64,000 bases of DNA from Bryopsis sp. KO-2023. Lineage: Eukaryota; Chlorophyta; Ulvophyceae; Bryopsidales; Bryopsidaceae. A program made the translations under genes and the position numbers. Location of the stretch: the NCBI GenBank assembly GCA_030272585.1, contig BSYQ01000005.1, positions 4,743,501 to 4,807,500 of the forward strand. The letters run 5' to 3'. Below, piece after piece: positions 11,947 to 27,400 of this stretch (position 1 is its first letter; each line of letters opens with the position of its first letter). The notes under the pieces are model-generated. The model had not been told where the DNA came from. It saw nothing but the letters and a program-made list of their open reading frames with translations, and made no database searches.

Positions 11947-12425
11947 AATCGGATTTTCTCGTTATTCAACCTGTACCATGTATATTGTAAACTTTCTTCT
12001 CTGTTTGATGTATGAATTTGCAGAATCATTATTTTTCCTACACACAAGCCTTTTTCTAATTCCTTTTTCCTATTCCCGCTTCCTTCTGTTTCTAATTCTA
12101 ATTCCTTTTTCTTTCTTTCTTTCTTTCGAAAAGATATTCCCCCAAGGATTGATTGCCAGTGACTAATGGAGCCAAACAACCATTTAATTACAGTGAGTGG
12201 CAAGACTCAAGCCACCTGAATGAAACCTTCCCATCCTACCTGAACTACTTATCAACAACCCCTTTGAAAAACTATTTATCCTTAATTGTGAAGTCAATTC
12301 CCAGCAAGTGGCAGCCAACACCCAATTGAAAAATGCAGCTATCTACTCCACAACCCAACTTCCACACCACAAAGAACAAAACGAAACAATTCTACAAGCA
12401 TCGCTCAAGGCTAGGTGAAACTCAT
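11947..12425. other. Convergent intergenic spacer
   Basis: Both flanking genes end here: the membrane-protein gene on plus at 11946 and the coiled-coil gene on minus at 12426. 12030-12130 is TTC/TTTC-rich, and 12170-12420 is A/C-rich without open frames of note. I see nothing else in it. Confidence 0.5.
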
Positions 12426-15400
12426 TTAGAAAGACCAGTTTTTTGACGATTCCTCGGTTGCCGAGTTATTATCACTATTCTCACAGCGTCTAATTTGTGC
12501 ATCTTTTACCCTGTTCAACAGCATAACCCTTTCCAACCGCCTCTTGTGTGCTTTGCTCGTTTCATTACCTTCGGCTCCCTGGCAAAAACAATACAAAAAT
12601 ATGACATATTATGTATATTAAATATAAAGATGTATATGCATAAATAGATGTTGAAAGAAACTTCCAATAATGGTACCCTGGCCATTATGTTTGGAGCTCT
12701 TTCGGATGCTTTTATCCCCTTGCAAAGAAAAAAGTCAGGTCATTTGATTAGGAGGGTTGAAAAACAAAGAAGTCAGACATAGAAACTTGATCAACTTTTG
12801 GGCAGTGTCGAATATTGATGAGACGAGGTCTCTTTCAACCACCATTTGGAGTTTCCACTCAATGACTCGATGACTGACAGAACTTTGACCCAGGATCGCC
12901 AGCACTAACATGTTGTTTTGAAACAGACTTAATTCCTTGGCAAAAAAAAGAAGCAAACCTTTTCTTATTGAGTGGGGGTGATTCTGTACTTGAGTGGGGC
13001 AAAAAAAACCAAGAAGAAGAAAAAACCAGACTTTTAGCAACGACAAGGCATCTTTTTTGCTCGAAAAGGTCATCTGAAACACTCGCCTTTCACCGACAAT
13101 AAAGAATATCATATCCATATTTTTCCACATCAAAATACGACGAAAGACGGCAGCACACACAGTTTCTGACTTTGTTTCTCGAGCAAAATGCCCTTCCCTT
13201 GGAACCCTTACAAAGTCGTTTAAGAAAAATCGTCCGAAAAGTACAAAATACACTTAATACAAATTTCTTTATCCACAAGGTTTCTATTCTCTTCTGGGCT
13301 TCCATTTCAGCCTGTCTACCTCAATTGCTTCTACTGCCTGGTCATGCCCCTTGAGTTTATCATTAAGAGAAGCAATCCTGCCTACCAGACGATTGATTCT
13401 TTCCTCCAGTCCCCTGACTGTCATGGTGGTCGACTCCAGAGCTTTCAAGGTGGCGCACACCTGTATTCAAACATCAGTACAAAAACACTCGAACAGAGGA
13501 TTTCTTCACTCTGCATTCTGTAATTGGCTTGGCAGAAATGCTGTTGCCCAGACTGACCCATATCAAGAGGAAATATCGAAGGCCCATTCAATCGTGCTAT
13601 TATCTTTCTCAGCCTGGGCAAAAAACCTCGACGATAATCTGTGCATGGCGATGCTTTGTCGAATATTTATGTCGTGGTGATTTTATTCTTTTCTTCTCTG
13701 TGCCTAGAAGCGGGGTGATCAGCAGGGTCGGTGGTGAAGCAATCAAGTTACCTTCATTTTCTCCTCCTCCGTTTCTCGAACAGAAGCCTCACACACAGTG
13801 TGCATGTGGCGGGCCTCCCGGAGAATCTTCCCCCAAACTGAGCTGATATCTGTTCACCCACACAAACACATTTATGGAAGGAACCTTCCGAGCCAAAACA
13901 AAAAAAAGGATACCTCCCCCTCCTTTTTTTCGGGTTTCTGAATATGAAAGAAATTAGCGGAGATGGAGATCACTGATCAATCATGAACTGATGCAAATAT
14001 CCGCTACGGTGTCTAAAAAAAAAAAAAAAAAGAAACAGAGCGAACATTTTATCTGGGTCTGCACGCATCTGTGAGTTACAAAAAGAAAAGGGTATTGATG
14101 GAAATTTTTAAAGGGAAAAAAATGAGAGATTGGACATGGTCAGGGAAAGGGAGGATGTTCAACACCATTTCTTACCTAGCCGGCCAGTCTTGGTTGCTTT
14201 CCTGGCGGCTTGCACGATAGCAATGACGCTCTGGGCTCCCCCACCCAGCTCTTTGGCAAGCTCCGATGCAGACCGCACCATAGCACAGTGATCACAGTCC
14301 AGCAGCTCCGAAGGCAGCGATTCCTGACCATTCATCAGCGTATATTAGCACTGGCAAAAAAAAAACTGCAATGGAAGAAGCGATGTTTCTCTTGCTATTT
14401 TGAAGCGAACACCAATATCACTGAAAATTGCCCTCTCTAAAATTAATAAATAAATATATAAACTAAATAAAAATACATTCCTTTTTTTAAAATAGACCGG
14501 ACTGCCCAACATGAATTACTCATGTGCAACGATGCTTCTCGGCATTTCGGATGGAAACCCTAGAATGCAGGATGCACAATATTTGTCGAGTTGGAGTGGG
14601 GGCATTGTAAAATGTTACAAAAATGTCAAAATTACTTGGTTTTGCTCTTGCATCATGCCAGCCTTGGGTTCCCTGCAGCTCCGAATCGCTTCGCCAATTT
14701 TCCTACAAGGTACATGACAGGGAATAAAATCTCCAGTTTTTGCAACATCTCTGAATCATTGTTGAAATCCCGACAAACTACCCAGGAAACCACATTCATA
14801 AAATTAGAAATCCCAGCACTGAAACATAAATATCTGTTGCTGCGGAAGAAAGAAGCCCGATTCTTCAAATTTTAAACCAACCATATAACCCTCCAGAAAT
14901 GGAACAAGATCGAATGAGTCAGCTTGGGGATAATGGACAAGAAATGATCAACGCTGTTGGAATGATTCATAGTTTACATGAGGTTTCATACAATTCTGTA
15001 TTTTGCTTCGCTGAAATCGGGCAATACATATTTGTACCTGATCAGGAGAAGCATTTCTGCGACTGTCGCCTTTTTTTTCAAAGGACTGGACCTCATGGTA
15101 GATTTCCCACAATCAGCAACACGGCCATACTTCAGCTTTGGATCGGGTGTAGCTGTGTCTTCTGGAATGTCCAGCAGTTTGCTGAGCAGCCTACCAAAAC
15201 ACACCAGCAGGGGGATGACCTGAGGTCAAATCGATAGTCACGATCAGAAAAGAAAAAAAAAAGATGTGGTGCTCGTGGCAAATATGAAAAATAAAAAAAG
15301 TCGAAAGCTGCTCCTTGTGGGGTTGAAACGAGGTCAGGGGTTCGCAACGATCATCAGTGTGTGAGGTAAGTAGAAAAATTCCATATATTCTACATATAAT

Positions 15401-18400
15401 ATTATTATTGTAATTATTATCATATATATAATGCAATGCTAGACATCTGGTCCAACCTGATCTCTTGGAAAAGAATGGCAGCCTCTTTGGGATGCATTTG
15501 ATGTGAGCTCCTTCCAGATCCCAGAACATCTGGAAGAGAAATTCAAGCAACGTTGGAACCACTTTTTTTTTCTTTTTTTTTTCTGAAGTTTGACAAAGGA
15601 ACATATTGATCTTTTCCATGAGTAGCCATCACAGTACAGTGTATGAGCTTCTTCAATGAATTCTCGGACTCCAACGTGAAAATACTGTTAAAATATATGA
15701 CTAAATTGCACCATGACTGCCTCAGGGACATGATCGCAAGAAAGATGATCGATGCTACCGATTGCATTCTGGCGAAAATTTTTCTGATGTGGCAAATCTA
15801 CCAGGAACCATGCATGAAAATTCTCTTGGATTGAAACGTTTACCCCCCCAAAAAAGAAAAATTAAAAAAAAACTGGTCATCAACTATCCAAAGTACCTAT
15901 TGAGTTTCTCATGGTGTTGCTGTTCATCAAGTTTTGGGCAGCCACGATCTCCTCCAGTGCACTTTTCTCATTCCTCAAGAAAACGATTTTTGTTTTTTGA
16001 CCCTGGGGAAAAGGGGAATTGTCAAACATAGGACCAAAAAAATATGTACAAACACATATATGTTGAATTAAGTCGAAATTATTTTACACACTGCCAAAAC
16101 GCCGAGTGCAGCCCGTTCACGGAAATGTGTTATTGGAATATATATGTATATAGATGTACCATCAGAGTCTGCCTATTCGGTCAAAAAAATTATCCAACTT
16201 CGTGGTTTCACGATATTGATATGCACCCCCTCTCAGGGCGAAGAAAAAAAGACTATGGAAGAAACGGACATGTATTTCTAACTTAATTAAAAAACAAGTT
16301 CTTTTTTTTCTTCTTCTTGAGACTGCACCTGGATAGTCTTTTCGAGGTCCCCGCATTTCTTTTCGAGTTTGATTTTCTGAGAATTGATTTCCTCCCTGAG
16401 GGTGTTCGATTCCTCGATGGCATCAGCAAACTTTCCATATTCGACCTTAAACTGCTGCAGAGCTCGTTGCTTCTCCTTATCTTTTCCCTTCCATTCTTTA
16501 CAAGCTTTCGTCGTCCTTTCAAAAGAAAAGGAGCAAAGATACACACACCAAAAAACAAAAACAAAGTATATTTCCCCACTTTTTCCCTTTTCATTGCACA
16601 AAAATATCATCAGTTACCCACCCCCCTCCAAAAAAAAAAAAAAGGGGAAAAAAAAATCAACAGAAGCTGAAGTTTCAACAGATTCCTGTTTTTGAAGAAC
16701 CTGGCATCTGATCGAACGACACCTGTTTTGGGGAACAACCCACCCACATAGATGTGTGTAGATAGAAGCGTATTTACTTTTCTTTGCTGAAAATTTTCTT
16801 GTTTGGGCAGCAGGTTCTGGATGTTAGATTTTCCTAAGTTTCTTTTCTTTTGAACAAAAAATCAGCAGAGGGTCGATCCTCGATCTCGTTTGGCGGTAAT
16901 AATGCTTTTCTTGAGTCCAAATGTTTTGGGTTGGGGCATGTTGTTTCGGTTCTTCCCTTCCCGCATCGCCTTCTGACTAAGCAATACTTAAGTACTTTTT
17001 TTACGAAAAAAGTGCAATACTTTCCCGACACATATATATATCGTGCTGCGACGCTTTTCTGACAGGCATTGTATCAGGTAACTTCTTTCGGGGCGGATGG
17101 TGCCCACTGGTGGTGGAAAAATAGAACGAACTCTTTAATACCACTGAGTTTGAATCAAACTCAGCGGTAAAGTAACAAATGACCCCCCGCCCAAAAAAAG
17201 CAAAAAAAAAGCATCCGACCGCGGACAATCAAAAAGAAAGAAAACACCATACATTGCAGACCAGTTAATGTGACACAAAAAAATAGGAACACCAAAATAC
17301 ATTGCAGACCCACGAAAAGAAACAAAACTGAAAACCCCAACCAAAATTAATCGCATACCAATTGAAAAATAAAATGCCAAAAACTACAACCCTCAGTAAC
17401 GCACGGTTTCGATCAAACTCGGGCCCCAGAAACACACTAAACCAAAACTGAGTCTTTAAAGCAACCCTCAAACAAGGCTGAGACGCACATTATGGATTTT
17501 TATTTTTTTCAATCCTTCTCCAAGAGAAAGAGAAGAAAAAAGGAGAAAAAAAAAATTCACAGTGTGGTTACCTCTCAAGTTCCTGAAGTAATTCTAGGTT
17601 CACATGAATATCATTTTCGGCATTCAGTTTCATGTGGTCGCTCCCTGACTTGACCATCCTTTCCCACTACAAAAAACACACCATAGTTAATGTTTCTGAC
17701 GAAAAAAATTGCAAAAAAAGTCAGGCAAAATCTAAAATATTCGATCAACAGAAAAGAAAAAGGGAAAAAAAAAATCAATTTCTAGGTGATGGGATCCCAC
17801 CTTTCTATTTTCTTCTTTCGCAGTTTTGAGTTCTTCGAGGTGCGACTTCTTGTCAGCTTCCAAAAATTTGATCACTTGGGCCTTATCGTTGAGGTCGGCC
17901 CTTCCCCTCCTGATTTGATCCACATATTCTGCATTTGCTTTTTCCAACCTATCCGACACACAATTTTTTTTTTTAAAGTAACACAACGTTATCTCGAAAC
18001 GAGGTCGGCACAATTAAAAAAATATAACCCCCCCCCCTGTAAGTCCTTTTAAATAAAATAGATTACTTTTCTCTCAAAAGAAAAAAAAACAAGTTATTGT
18101 AGCTTATGAAAATTCTGCTCATGATGCTAGCCCTAAACATGCTCGAAGTGAAGTTTGAAAAGCAACGAACGCATACCGGTTGTTTTTCCACCGGAGAGCA
18201 TCGATATCATCCTCCAGTTGCCTAATCCTTTCATTGGCTTTTGAGAATTTCTCATCAATGACTCTCAACTCCTCCACAGCAGAATCCTTTGTATCATCCG
18301 CCTAAAACGAGCAATACCAAAAAATGCATTCAAACTAAAATAAATACACAAATATACATGCAAACATACATGCATGGCCATGTTTGAATTGAGATAACGA

Positions 18401-21400
18401 TCTGTTCATCAGAAACACCTGAAAGGTTCCAAAAACAGCATATAAAAAAAAAAAAAACGATGGCTGAAATTGCGGCCACTCCACCTCTTGCACTCGACAG
18501 GAAGCTTCCTCCTTAGCTTTTTGCAATTGATTTTTGAGTTGGGCGGCCTCTTGTTGTGCACATGCTCTTTCTCTTTCGGCTGCCAGCAATTGCGATTTGA
18601 CAGACTTGAGTTCCCGCCGAACAGATTCCACCATGGTTCTTTCTCCATCAGATTCCAAGGCAGCGTTTTGGAGAGTCGACAATTTTCGAGAAATTTCGTG
18701 CAACTCAGATTGAGCTGCATCCCGTTCCTCCTCAGCAAGGCTGGAAAAACATGCGAAAGAAAGAAATCTCGAAACATTCAAGGAGGCACCATGAAGTAAC
18801 TGATTAAACACGTCTTTTCCTTTTTTTTTGGTGGTCGACACCCATTATGAGGAATTGCGGTTCGATCACAAATCAAAAAAATTCCGAAGTTCGATTTTTT
18901 TGTTTTGTAAACTTCGGATTGCTGTTTCTCTACCGGGCTAGGGTTTTTTTCAAATCAAGGCACCATGAAGTAACTTTTCTATCTCGAGAACAGGGGGGGG
19001 GAAATGGCAAAATCTTTTTTGTGGTTTCACATATGAGCATTTTTTTTACGATATATCATTGTTGCATCTCAGTAATAATATTCGAGTTTTGACAGGAATT
19101 TTTCTCCCTATCCCTTTCCGTCTTTTTGTTTGTTTTTTTTCTGTTCACCCACCATTTCTCTTCTTGGATGGTTCTCAATTGGGTTTCGGCCTTCCTGATG
19201 GACATCTGAATCTGAAAAAAACACAAAAATGCTCATACATGCAAACAAACAGTCTGGCCCCCCCAAAAAAAAAAAAAAAATTAATAAAAAAATAATAATA
19301 AAGCACAAATACATGTATTAACCTGAGAGCGAAATTGCAGTGTTTACCTTCTCAGCGGAATCCTCTCTGTTCATGTAGTTGGTTCCAGGCTGTCGTTTCT
19401 TTTCAAGAGCATCTTCCAGATGGACGATGTGTTGCTGGGCTTTCTCGAGTTTTGCCTTCAATCTGAAATGAGAATAAAATATTGAATTTTTAAATATGGA
19501 TTATCGCAGTTTGTCTAGATGTATTCATTCCACCAGACATCCATGCATCCAACCCAAACCAGTCTGTTTCAATTTTCTATTGACAGAAAAACGCCCCCTC
19601 CCCTCCCAAAACAAAATAGCAAATAAAGTAAAAAACGTAGAAACAACAAGGGGGTGAATGCAACAGGTGAAAAACAAATATGGCCTGTCAGAAAACAAAC
19701 AGAGAAGTTTTTTCCAATTTAAAAATCTTTTCGTAAGGTAATTATGAGAAAAGAATTACCTTATCGTTTGCCTCTCTGCCTCTTCGATTCGATTTTCCAT
19801 CTCGAAAATATCTGCCCTCTCTTCCGCATGTCTCACTGAAGGACTCCGATTGACACTCGGTGGCAGCTGAGAATTAAAGTCGGTCGACCGATCCCTGTTC
19901 ACATTTGAATTATATTAATAATACAATAATACAATAATAAAAAGAAAAAAAATTATCCTGTTTCAGTCGTGGCATAGGTGTAAGAAACTCTCAGCAGACA
20001 TCGTCCAGTTTTTCACATTTCTTTCACCTGAGGGATTCGATGCATTCCAGCACTTTTTCTTTTTCCTCCCTTGCACTGTTGATTTGCGCTTTGATGTCTG
20101 ACAGTTTTTCCTTGAGCCTCTTCAGCTCCCTCTCTTTGTGCTCGACCTCCTCTTTGGATTCCTCCAGCGATCGATCCATTCGATCTCTGTCTCTTTTCAC
20201 TCTATCCAGCTGAGCTGTCACAGAGTCCATTTGTTCCTTCAAAGATTTCAGGTCCATCCTTGCGGATTCCACTTGACGTTCTGCTTGATTTTTCGTCTGG
20301 AGCAGGTAGCCTTGCTCTTCTCTCAATTGTTGATTGACCTGCTGTTGGTGGAGCGCCTATCATACAAAAAAACGAAAAAAAAAAGAAAGAAGTCTTTTGC
20401 TTTGAGATTGCAATCGAGATTAGAAAAAAAAAGAGGTCCATGTCGCTGATTTTTGGAATGTGGATTGGTCAAGGAACGTGGAGCTCAACAATGATTGGAA
20501 TTATTCTATTTTAATTTCAGAAAATTTCAGATCTTTTTTTGATGTGATTTTTTTTCTTTTTCAGAATGAATATTCACAAAACTGCCGTGAAATTCTGGGA
20601 TAATTAATAGGCTAATGGTGGAAAAGAAAAAAGCAGCTGGGTTGAATGGATTGGCTTTTGTTGCACCTGCTGTTGGGCGAAAGCGACTTGCTGACTAATA
20701 TCCCCAAAGTCCAATGACAATGGCGAGGAGCTCCCAAGTGTAAGGTGTTTGCTTACAGTTCCAATTCCTGACCATGAAAATCACATGCACTCTCTCAAGA
20801 TAGCTTATCAACAAACTTTTCTTAGGGTTATGGAAACTTCAACAAAAAAAAATAAATAAAATAAAATTGTCTTAATTGACAAAATACTTTTGCGTATCCT
20901 ATTCTTAAATTATGAAAATTTTGAAAATCCTAGAGAACCTAATGGTGGTATCGAAGAGAGCTTGAATCGTTTTGAAAAAATATCGTTCTTCGAAACAGGA
21001 AATCTATCACAGCAATGCTCATGAATCTCCAACCAGTGATGATTTTTTTTTTCCTGTACGAATCGATTTTGAGCAGACTGTTCACAGCGATGCCAGAAAT
21101 GCATTTTCGGATGCAAGAGGGGAAAAATTTGTGTATCAAAGTCAGTCTAACAAAACAAATTTAAGGAAAATATTTGCGTAGCGAAGTCAGCAAAAAAAAA
21201 AGCCAACAGAGTGATTGATTTTTTCGTTGAATGGGTGCAATGAATCTCGTACCTCCACATCTCAGGGCAGATGTTTTCGCATCTGTAAGGTTTTTCAGCT
21301 CTTCTTTCTGAACATTGATTTGACACTCCAGCTGCAGCGTTTCTGAGTGGCTCCGATTCCTTGATTCGTTCACTTTTTCCAGCAGCTTTTCGGCCTCCTG

Positions 21401-24400
21401 TTTTTCCATTCAATAAAACTCTGTGTTGTTTTTTTTCGTATTCATCATTTGATGCGAAGAAAACCAGCACAACATAAATATCGAACAAAGCATCCAAAAA
21501 AGTTGTTCAAAACGAACAATCAACCCAAATCGAAAAAGGAAATGTGCGCATCAGATTTGTTACTACATAACTACAAGGCAATCTCACCAAACGAACTGAA
21601 CAGCAGATTTGACTAATCAAAAGCTCTTCGGTAATTGTTTTCGAGTGTGTTTTGAAACATGGCACACAAACCTCGAGATCTTCTTTAACTGCTTTCACTT
21701 CCTGCACCATAGATTCTTTTTTCTGTGTGGTGGTGCCAAGCTCCTCCATTTTTGCCTCCAACTCTTGCTGTTTCTTCTCGAGCTCCTCAGCCAAAGCGTC
21801 GATATTGGCTTCTTGAATTTTAATGTTCTGAGAGAAGCACAACGAGATTTTGGTTTCTGTTCTAATAAGAAAAATCCATCACCCATCAGAACGAGCAGAA
21901 GAGAGGGAAATGCTGTTATAAAACATGAAGAGCTGTCGAGCTGTCGAATATATATATATATACATATATATTTTTTGGAATGGTGCTGGGGTTCACCTTT
22001 TCGGCCGAAGTGCGCTGTTTGTTGATCAAATTGAATTCCTCCACGACGGCTGACATGGCAGCTTCTTGTTTTTTGATTCTGTGTTCGAGGGAATCCTTCT
22101 CCTCAGCCAACTTGGATACTTCAGATTGCAAAGCCGAATGCTTGCTTTCAGAAATACCCAAATCCTCGTTTGCGGTTTTCAACCTGCTTTCTCTCTGACA
22201 TCACACAGCAACCAAAAGATACATAAGCAAAAAATAAATAAAAATGAAGTGTCTTTTTTCCTCCTATCAAATTTGAATTTCATGGAATTCCATTCAAAAA
22301 TATCGAAACGAAGTGCAAACAGGCATTGCTTGCCACATGAATTAAAAAAAAAATTGAGAGAGAGAGATTAGTAAACTACCTCTTCCAGTTGCTTTCCGAT
22401 GCTTGCCAGCTCGCTTCTTGAAATTTGCAGATCATGTTCTACTTTTCGAGATTCGTACAAGGCACTCTCCATATCATGCTGGTAAGACAGCGTTTTCTTT
22501 TCCTATTCAACACACAGCTATCAGTTTTTCTCAAAAAAAAAAAAATCAGAGGAAAAACTCAACATATTCATACTTGCTCGGTTCATCCATGAAACACTTC
22601 TGTGGAAAAATATCACAAAAAAAATAAGTTTCAGAAAAAAAATAGAACACGGCTTTGCCTGTCCTGGTCAATTTTTTTTTCTTCTACAAAGTGGAAGAAT
22701 AACTTCTTTTGTAAGATTTGAATTAGGGGAATTAACCACTCCTCCAATTCTATTCATTCATGCATTTTTCATTTTTTTATGCATTTTATGGAGGGTGATA
22801 GATTTGGTGTGAATGAATTTTTCATTACCATTTCGGCGTATTGCGTTTGAGTGGCATCGAGAGAAGCTTGGACTTTTTCCAATTCACTCTCTTTGATTTC
22901 GATTTCCTCAGTTGCACCGTTGAGTTTTTCCTCGATTGCTTGTAAGTCTTCTCGAGCTTTCCTGACGCTTGATTGAGCAGAGTCGCTTTCTTCTAAGGTT
23001 GCTTTCAAGTCAGCCTTCGCTGTCTGACATGCATTCAGCAAAAATAACCAAGAATAAGATCAACTCCACCAAATCATGATAAATGTGGAGCAAACAGTGC
23101 CAGAATTGATTCCCGAAATATATTTCTAACTCTATTGTTTCAGTTTTAATTGAGTATTTTCCCTTTTTTGGATTCAAGATGCAAATTCAAGTGTAAGATG
23201 CAACTGACATACATTTGCAGTATTTAGAAAAATTCAGAATTCAACCTCTGAGATTCAGTTTCGCTTTTCCTAAATTAGGTTCTCGTGATATTCCTGATTG
23301 ACAGGGCTTTTTTCATGGCAAGGGTATATATATTTTTTTTATGTATATATACTTGTTTCTGTTTTTCTTTGTCCATTTTCGAGCGCTACCTCCATTTTTT
23401 CTTCGGCATCGTTTCGTTTCTCATCCGCATCCTCAATGAATCTGACAATTGCGTTTTTCTGCTTCTCCATTGAAATGAGTTGTTTTTGATGGTCAGCGAC
23501 CTTGGCAATTACTTGCTGAGATTGCACATGGAGTTCATGCAACTCGATGGAGGCCTCCCCAGTTAAATCTGTCTTTTGTTCGGCAGTCATTTCCTGACTG
23601 CCGCCTGAATTTGCAAAACAACGGCTTTCATTCAAGAATTTTGAATCTCCATGGAGGGGAAGACATGGATAACTCTTGATAGATATATATCAAGTACAAT
23701 AGATCAAATCTTGTTTTGATATTATCGATACCAATAATTTTAACATCAGTTCAGCCTGGTTTTTTCAATTTTTTTTTATGCATGGAATGTGACCCCCTCT
23801 AACCTGTTATTCTAAAAATTACTGAGGTTGATACTTGTATTGAATGGGTTTGCTTTTGGCCTATCCACAGCGATTGATTGAGGCCACTAATAACCATTTG
23901 CTTCTTTTTTAAGGGGTTGTACATGATAGAATTCTATTCGTTTTAAATCCGGACATGTTTTTTCTTCCTCCTCTCGGGATTTGAGGTTTCGATGCTGTTC
24001 AAAGTTTCTGCCTGTTGTTTATTTTAGTCCATTTTCTTTGAATCACCGTTTCGAGTTGCTGCCGTCAGCATTCGGACTTCCATTCTCAGCTTCACGATTT
24101 CACTCTCCTTCTCCCATAATTTATCCAAGAATTCCTCTTTTGAAATCTTGTCCTGTAGAGATACGACAAGATTCAGGCAAAGAAAACTGCTAATACTCCC
24201 TCGGCAAGTTAACGAAGAAAGTCAAGCAACAACCCATCCACGGATTCATACAAACAGCAAAGCTGTAGAGTTCAAAAATCTCCCACACAGAAATCTGACA
24301 AATCTATGATGGGAAGAAGGAATCATAAGAGTGACTTCAGAATGGCTTCGTCAAACTGGATCCCTTCCAAATGCAGGTCATTTTCACCTTTTTGGCATCG

Positions 24401-27400
24401 TTTTGCCTCGAAGTGGACTGCTCATCATCGGAACAATGTATGGAAACAGAATCTGTCGTGACTTCTTGTGTGGAGCTTTCTTTGTTCAATCCGCAGCATT
24501 TGACCTCAGGATTTTCCCAAGAAAACTGGTCAAGAGCTTTTATCATCTATATACAGACATAAAAGCAAAAACAGAGAAAGTTAACTTCGTTTTTTTCTTT
24601 AAAAAAAAAATTATTGAAGAAAAACAAGTGTATTGTCCTTGCTTATGAACAAATTTGAAACATGTTCCTCCCTTGTAAGTGAGAATTCACGTATCAATGA
24701 CTGAGGGAGGTTGGTTTTCACTCCACCGATTTACTCGGTGTATTTTTCCTTGTTATTTCTGAATGTCGACAGGGTAAATCCATTCTGTCAGTTTTCGAAA
24801 TTCACTGATGGCTATGTGCCTCGATTGTGACAGATATTTAAAAATCAACCAGGTTTTCTTACCGATTGCCTGGATTCTTCCAGATCAGCCAAGAGGCTTT
24901 GTTTCTCATCGATCTGCAGCCCATGCAGGAAAAATTGAACTGTCAGATATCAACTTTATCTAAACTCGTGAAAAAACCACACCAAACAACTCCACAAAAA
25001 TAATGACAATCACACTAGGATAAATAACAGCTATCGACTTTCGTTCATGACAGCTAATCCCAGACAGCGATTGAAGGTGCCGATGGGTTAAGAATTGCTT
25101 GAACATGCTCAACTCAAAGACCCAATCCTATTTTCCTCACCTGTTTCGAGAGAGCTACCACCTCTTTTGACATGTGTTCAAAACTGGAAGCCTTTTGTTT
25201 TTCGGATTCCAAAACGCTTCGGACTTCTGTCAAATTTCCTTGAATCTCGTTCCACTCTTTCTGGGCAGCCGCCATTTCTCTGTGGAACCTTTCATTCTCC
25301 TCTTCTCGTTTTTGTTTCACGACTTTCAGCTCATTCTGGGCATCCTTCAAATCGAATCTCGCAATGACCAGTAGCTCGTCGCATTTATCATACTCCTCCC
25401 TGCAACAAAAAAACGAAAAAAATAGTGCTAAATACGGAGCGGGGATTCTCATCTGCTCTTTTTTCAAGTCACTGTAAAGACGACCCGAGCTAATTTTCAC
25501 TGACTTGGTCGAATAAGGTGATTGAAACTCGATCCGAAAACAAAGCCCTTAGCATTCCACCAACCCAACCCCACCCCAAACTCAAAAAAAAGGACTCTGC
25601 AACAATAGCCTTGTGAAATATATCGGCGGTGCAAAAAAACAGGAATGCAAAATTATCCACTTTCCAACCGCACTGTCTCACTTTGAATGGACTAAAGAAA
25701 GCACCAAGAAAGCCATAAACAATCAATATATGGTGAAAACAAGATAGTTCTGCCACCCCCAGGTCCTCCTTCCAATAGTTGCTCTGCACATGCATTTGTA
25801 AAGATCAGGCCGAGGTACTGCAACGTGAAAGTCTGACATGCACAATTCTCCACATAAAAACGACTACAATTCACTCAACCTGTGTTTTTCTTCCTCCTTT
25901 TTCCACATCAGTGCTCGCTCTTCCAGTTTTTCAGCATTCCATTTCAAGGCTGCATTGGGCTCTGCATGATAAGGCACTGGTGGTCTGCAATCCAGAATCA
26001 AATCTCATCCATTCGATACGTATATCTACATATAATTGATATAAGAAAAATTATCATTGGTCCGTACAAATCATATCTTGCACAATGGTATTGAAATGAA
26101 AGGACAAGATTAAAAAGACAGAAATCAACCAGAAAAGATCGACCAAACTGTTATGGATGCCTGTACGATTATATCCATAGCCACAGGTTTAAGATGCCGA
26201 CATTCATAAGCTCCTTATTAAAAAAAAAAAAAAAGGAGATAGGGTAAAAAAATCTATCTTCTGAAGCAAGATGCAAGAAGATTTTTGCCAAATTTGCACA
26301 TTCGGGGCTCCACACAAGGGCTGGATCAAAGCCGTCTTTTCAAGGTTGAACTGAATTTATCATTATCAATGTTTCGATCTACACCTCCTGGCCTCCAACT
26401 TGTCCGCCACGATTTCCATGTTTTTTCCCAGGTCTTGCATGAGCTTCACTTGCTTTGCCACGATTTCATCATTCTCCTGCAAAAAAATCCAGCAAATCAA
26501 AACTTTGCCCCATTTCCGGACAAAAAAACTTTCATTGCCAAATGCATACGTGATCCAAAGCAGCTGTTTGTGTCATCTTCTCAGCAACAAATGATCTTGC
26601 GTGGATTAGATGTGGAAAAATTCACACCTCTCCCTTCGCACACCCCCCCCCCCCAAAAAAAAAAGAAAAAGAAAAAAACAACATATAAACCCTGCAAAAA
26701 ACGCAAAAAAAGAAGGTTCTGTTGTTTTTTGTGTTTTTCGGACAAAAAACAACAGAATCAACATCTTCAGATCCTGGCCATTCACTCCTGTAGTAGTGAA
26801 CTCAATTGACATTACCTCATCCTCATCATATTCGGAGTCGCTGATGACATCCTCCTCCTCCTCCCCATCTCCGTCTGAGCTCGCTTCATCCAGATACCCC
26901 AGGCAAGCTTTGAACGCCTTTGCAAACTCTGGGTCATTCATTTCCTCCAGATCCTCCCAGGGCCTTCCCCTTTCCTCCGTCCCAGCCGTCGGGCTGAACG
27001 AAAAACTGTCATGTGGACCAGTTTTCTCACCGTTCACAGGAGTGCGCGGCTCAGAACCAGAGGGGCAAACTGGGGGCTTCTGGAAGGGCCCACTGTTACC
27101 CAAACCCCTCGCAGAAGAGGGGTTGCCCAGGTTTCTGTTCGACCAATCCTGAAGGACTGGTCGAACTGCCATTTGCCTCTATATTAAACCCAGTTCCAGG
27201 AGGAAGGTGTTAGTGAGCACATCTTCACAACACGATTGGCTTTGTAATCTCAGTTTGGGTTTTTATAATTGTGGCGGTTGGTTTTCTGGAGGGGCTGAAG
27301 CCACTTCAGGGGTGTTTGATAAAATGAGTGTTGTCGCATGTGAGGATGATGTTGATTACCTGGTGGTCAAAATGGGTTGCCAAGGAATGTGCCACCACCA

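Noticed and set aside
13300..13330. An 8-nt GTAGACAG whose removal would join AVEAIE to AEMEAQKRIETLW in frame
   Set aside because: Eight nucleotides cannot be a spliceosomal intron. The GAG|GTAGAC donor joins the terminal exon at 12578 in phase 0, which is the simpler model.
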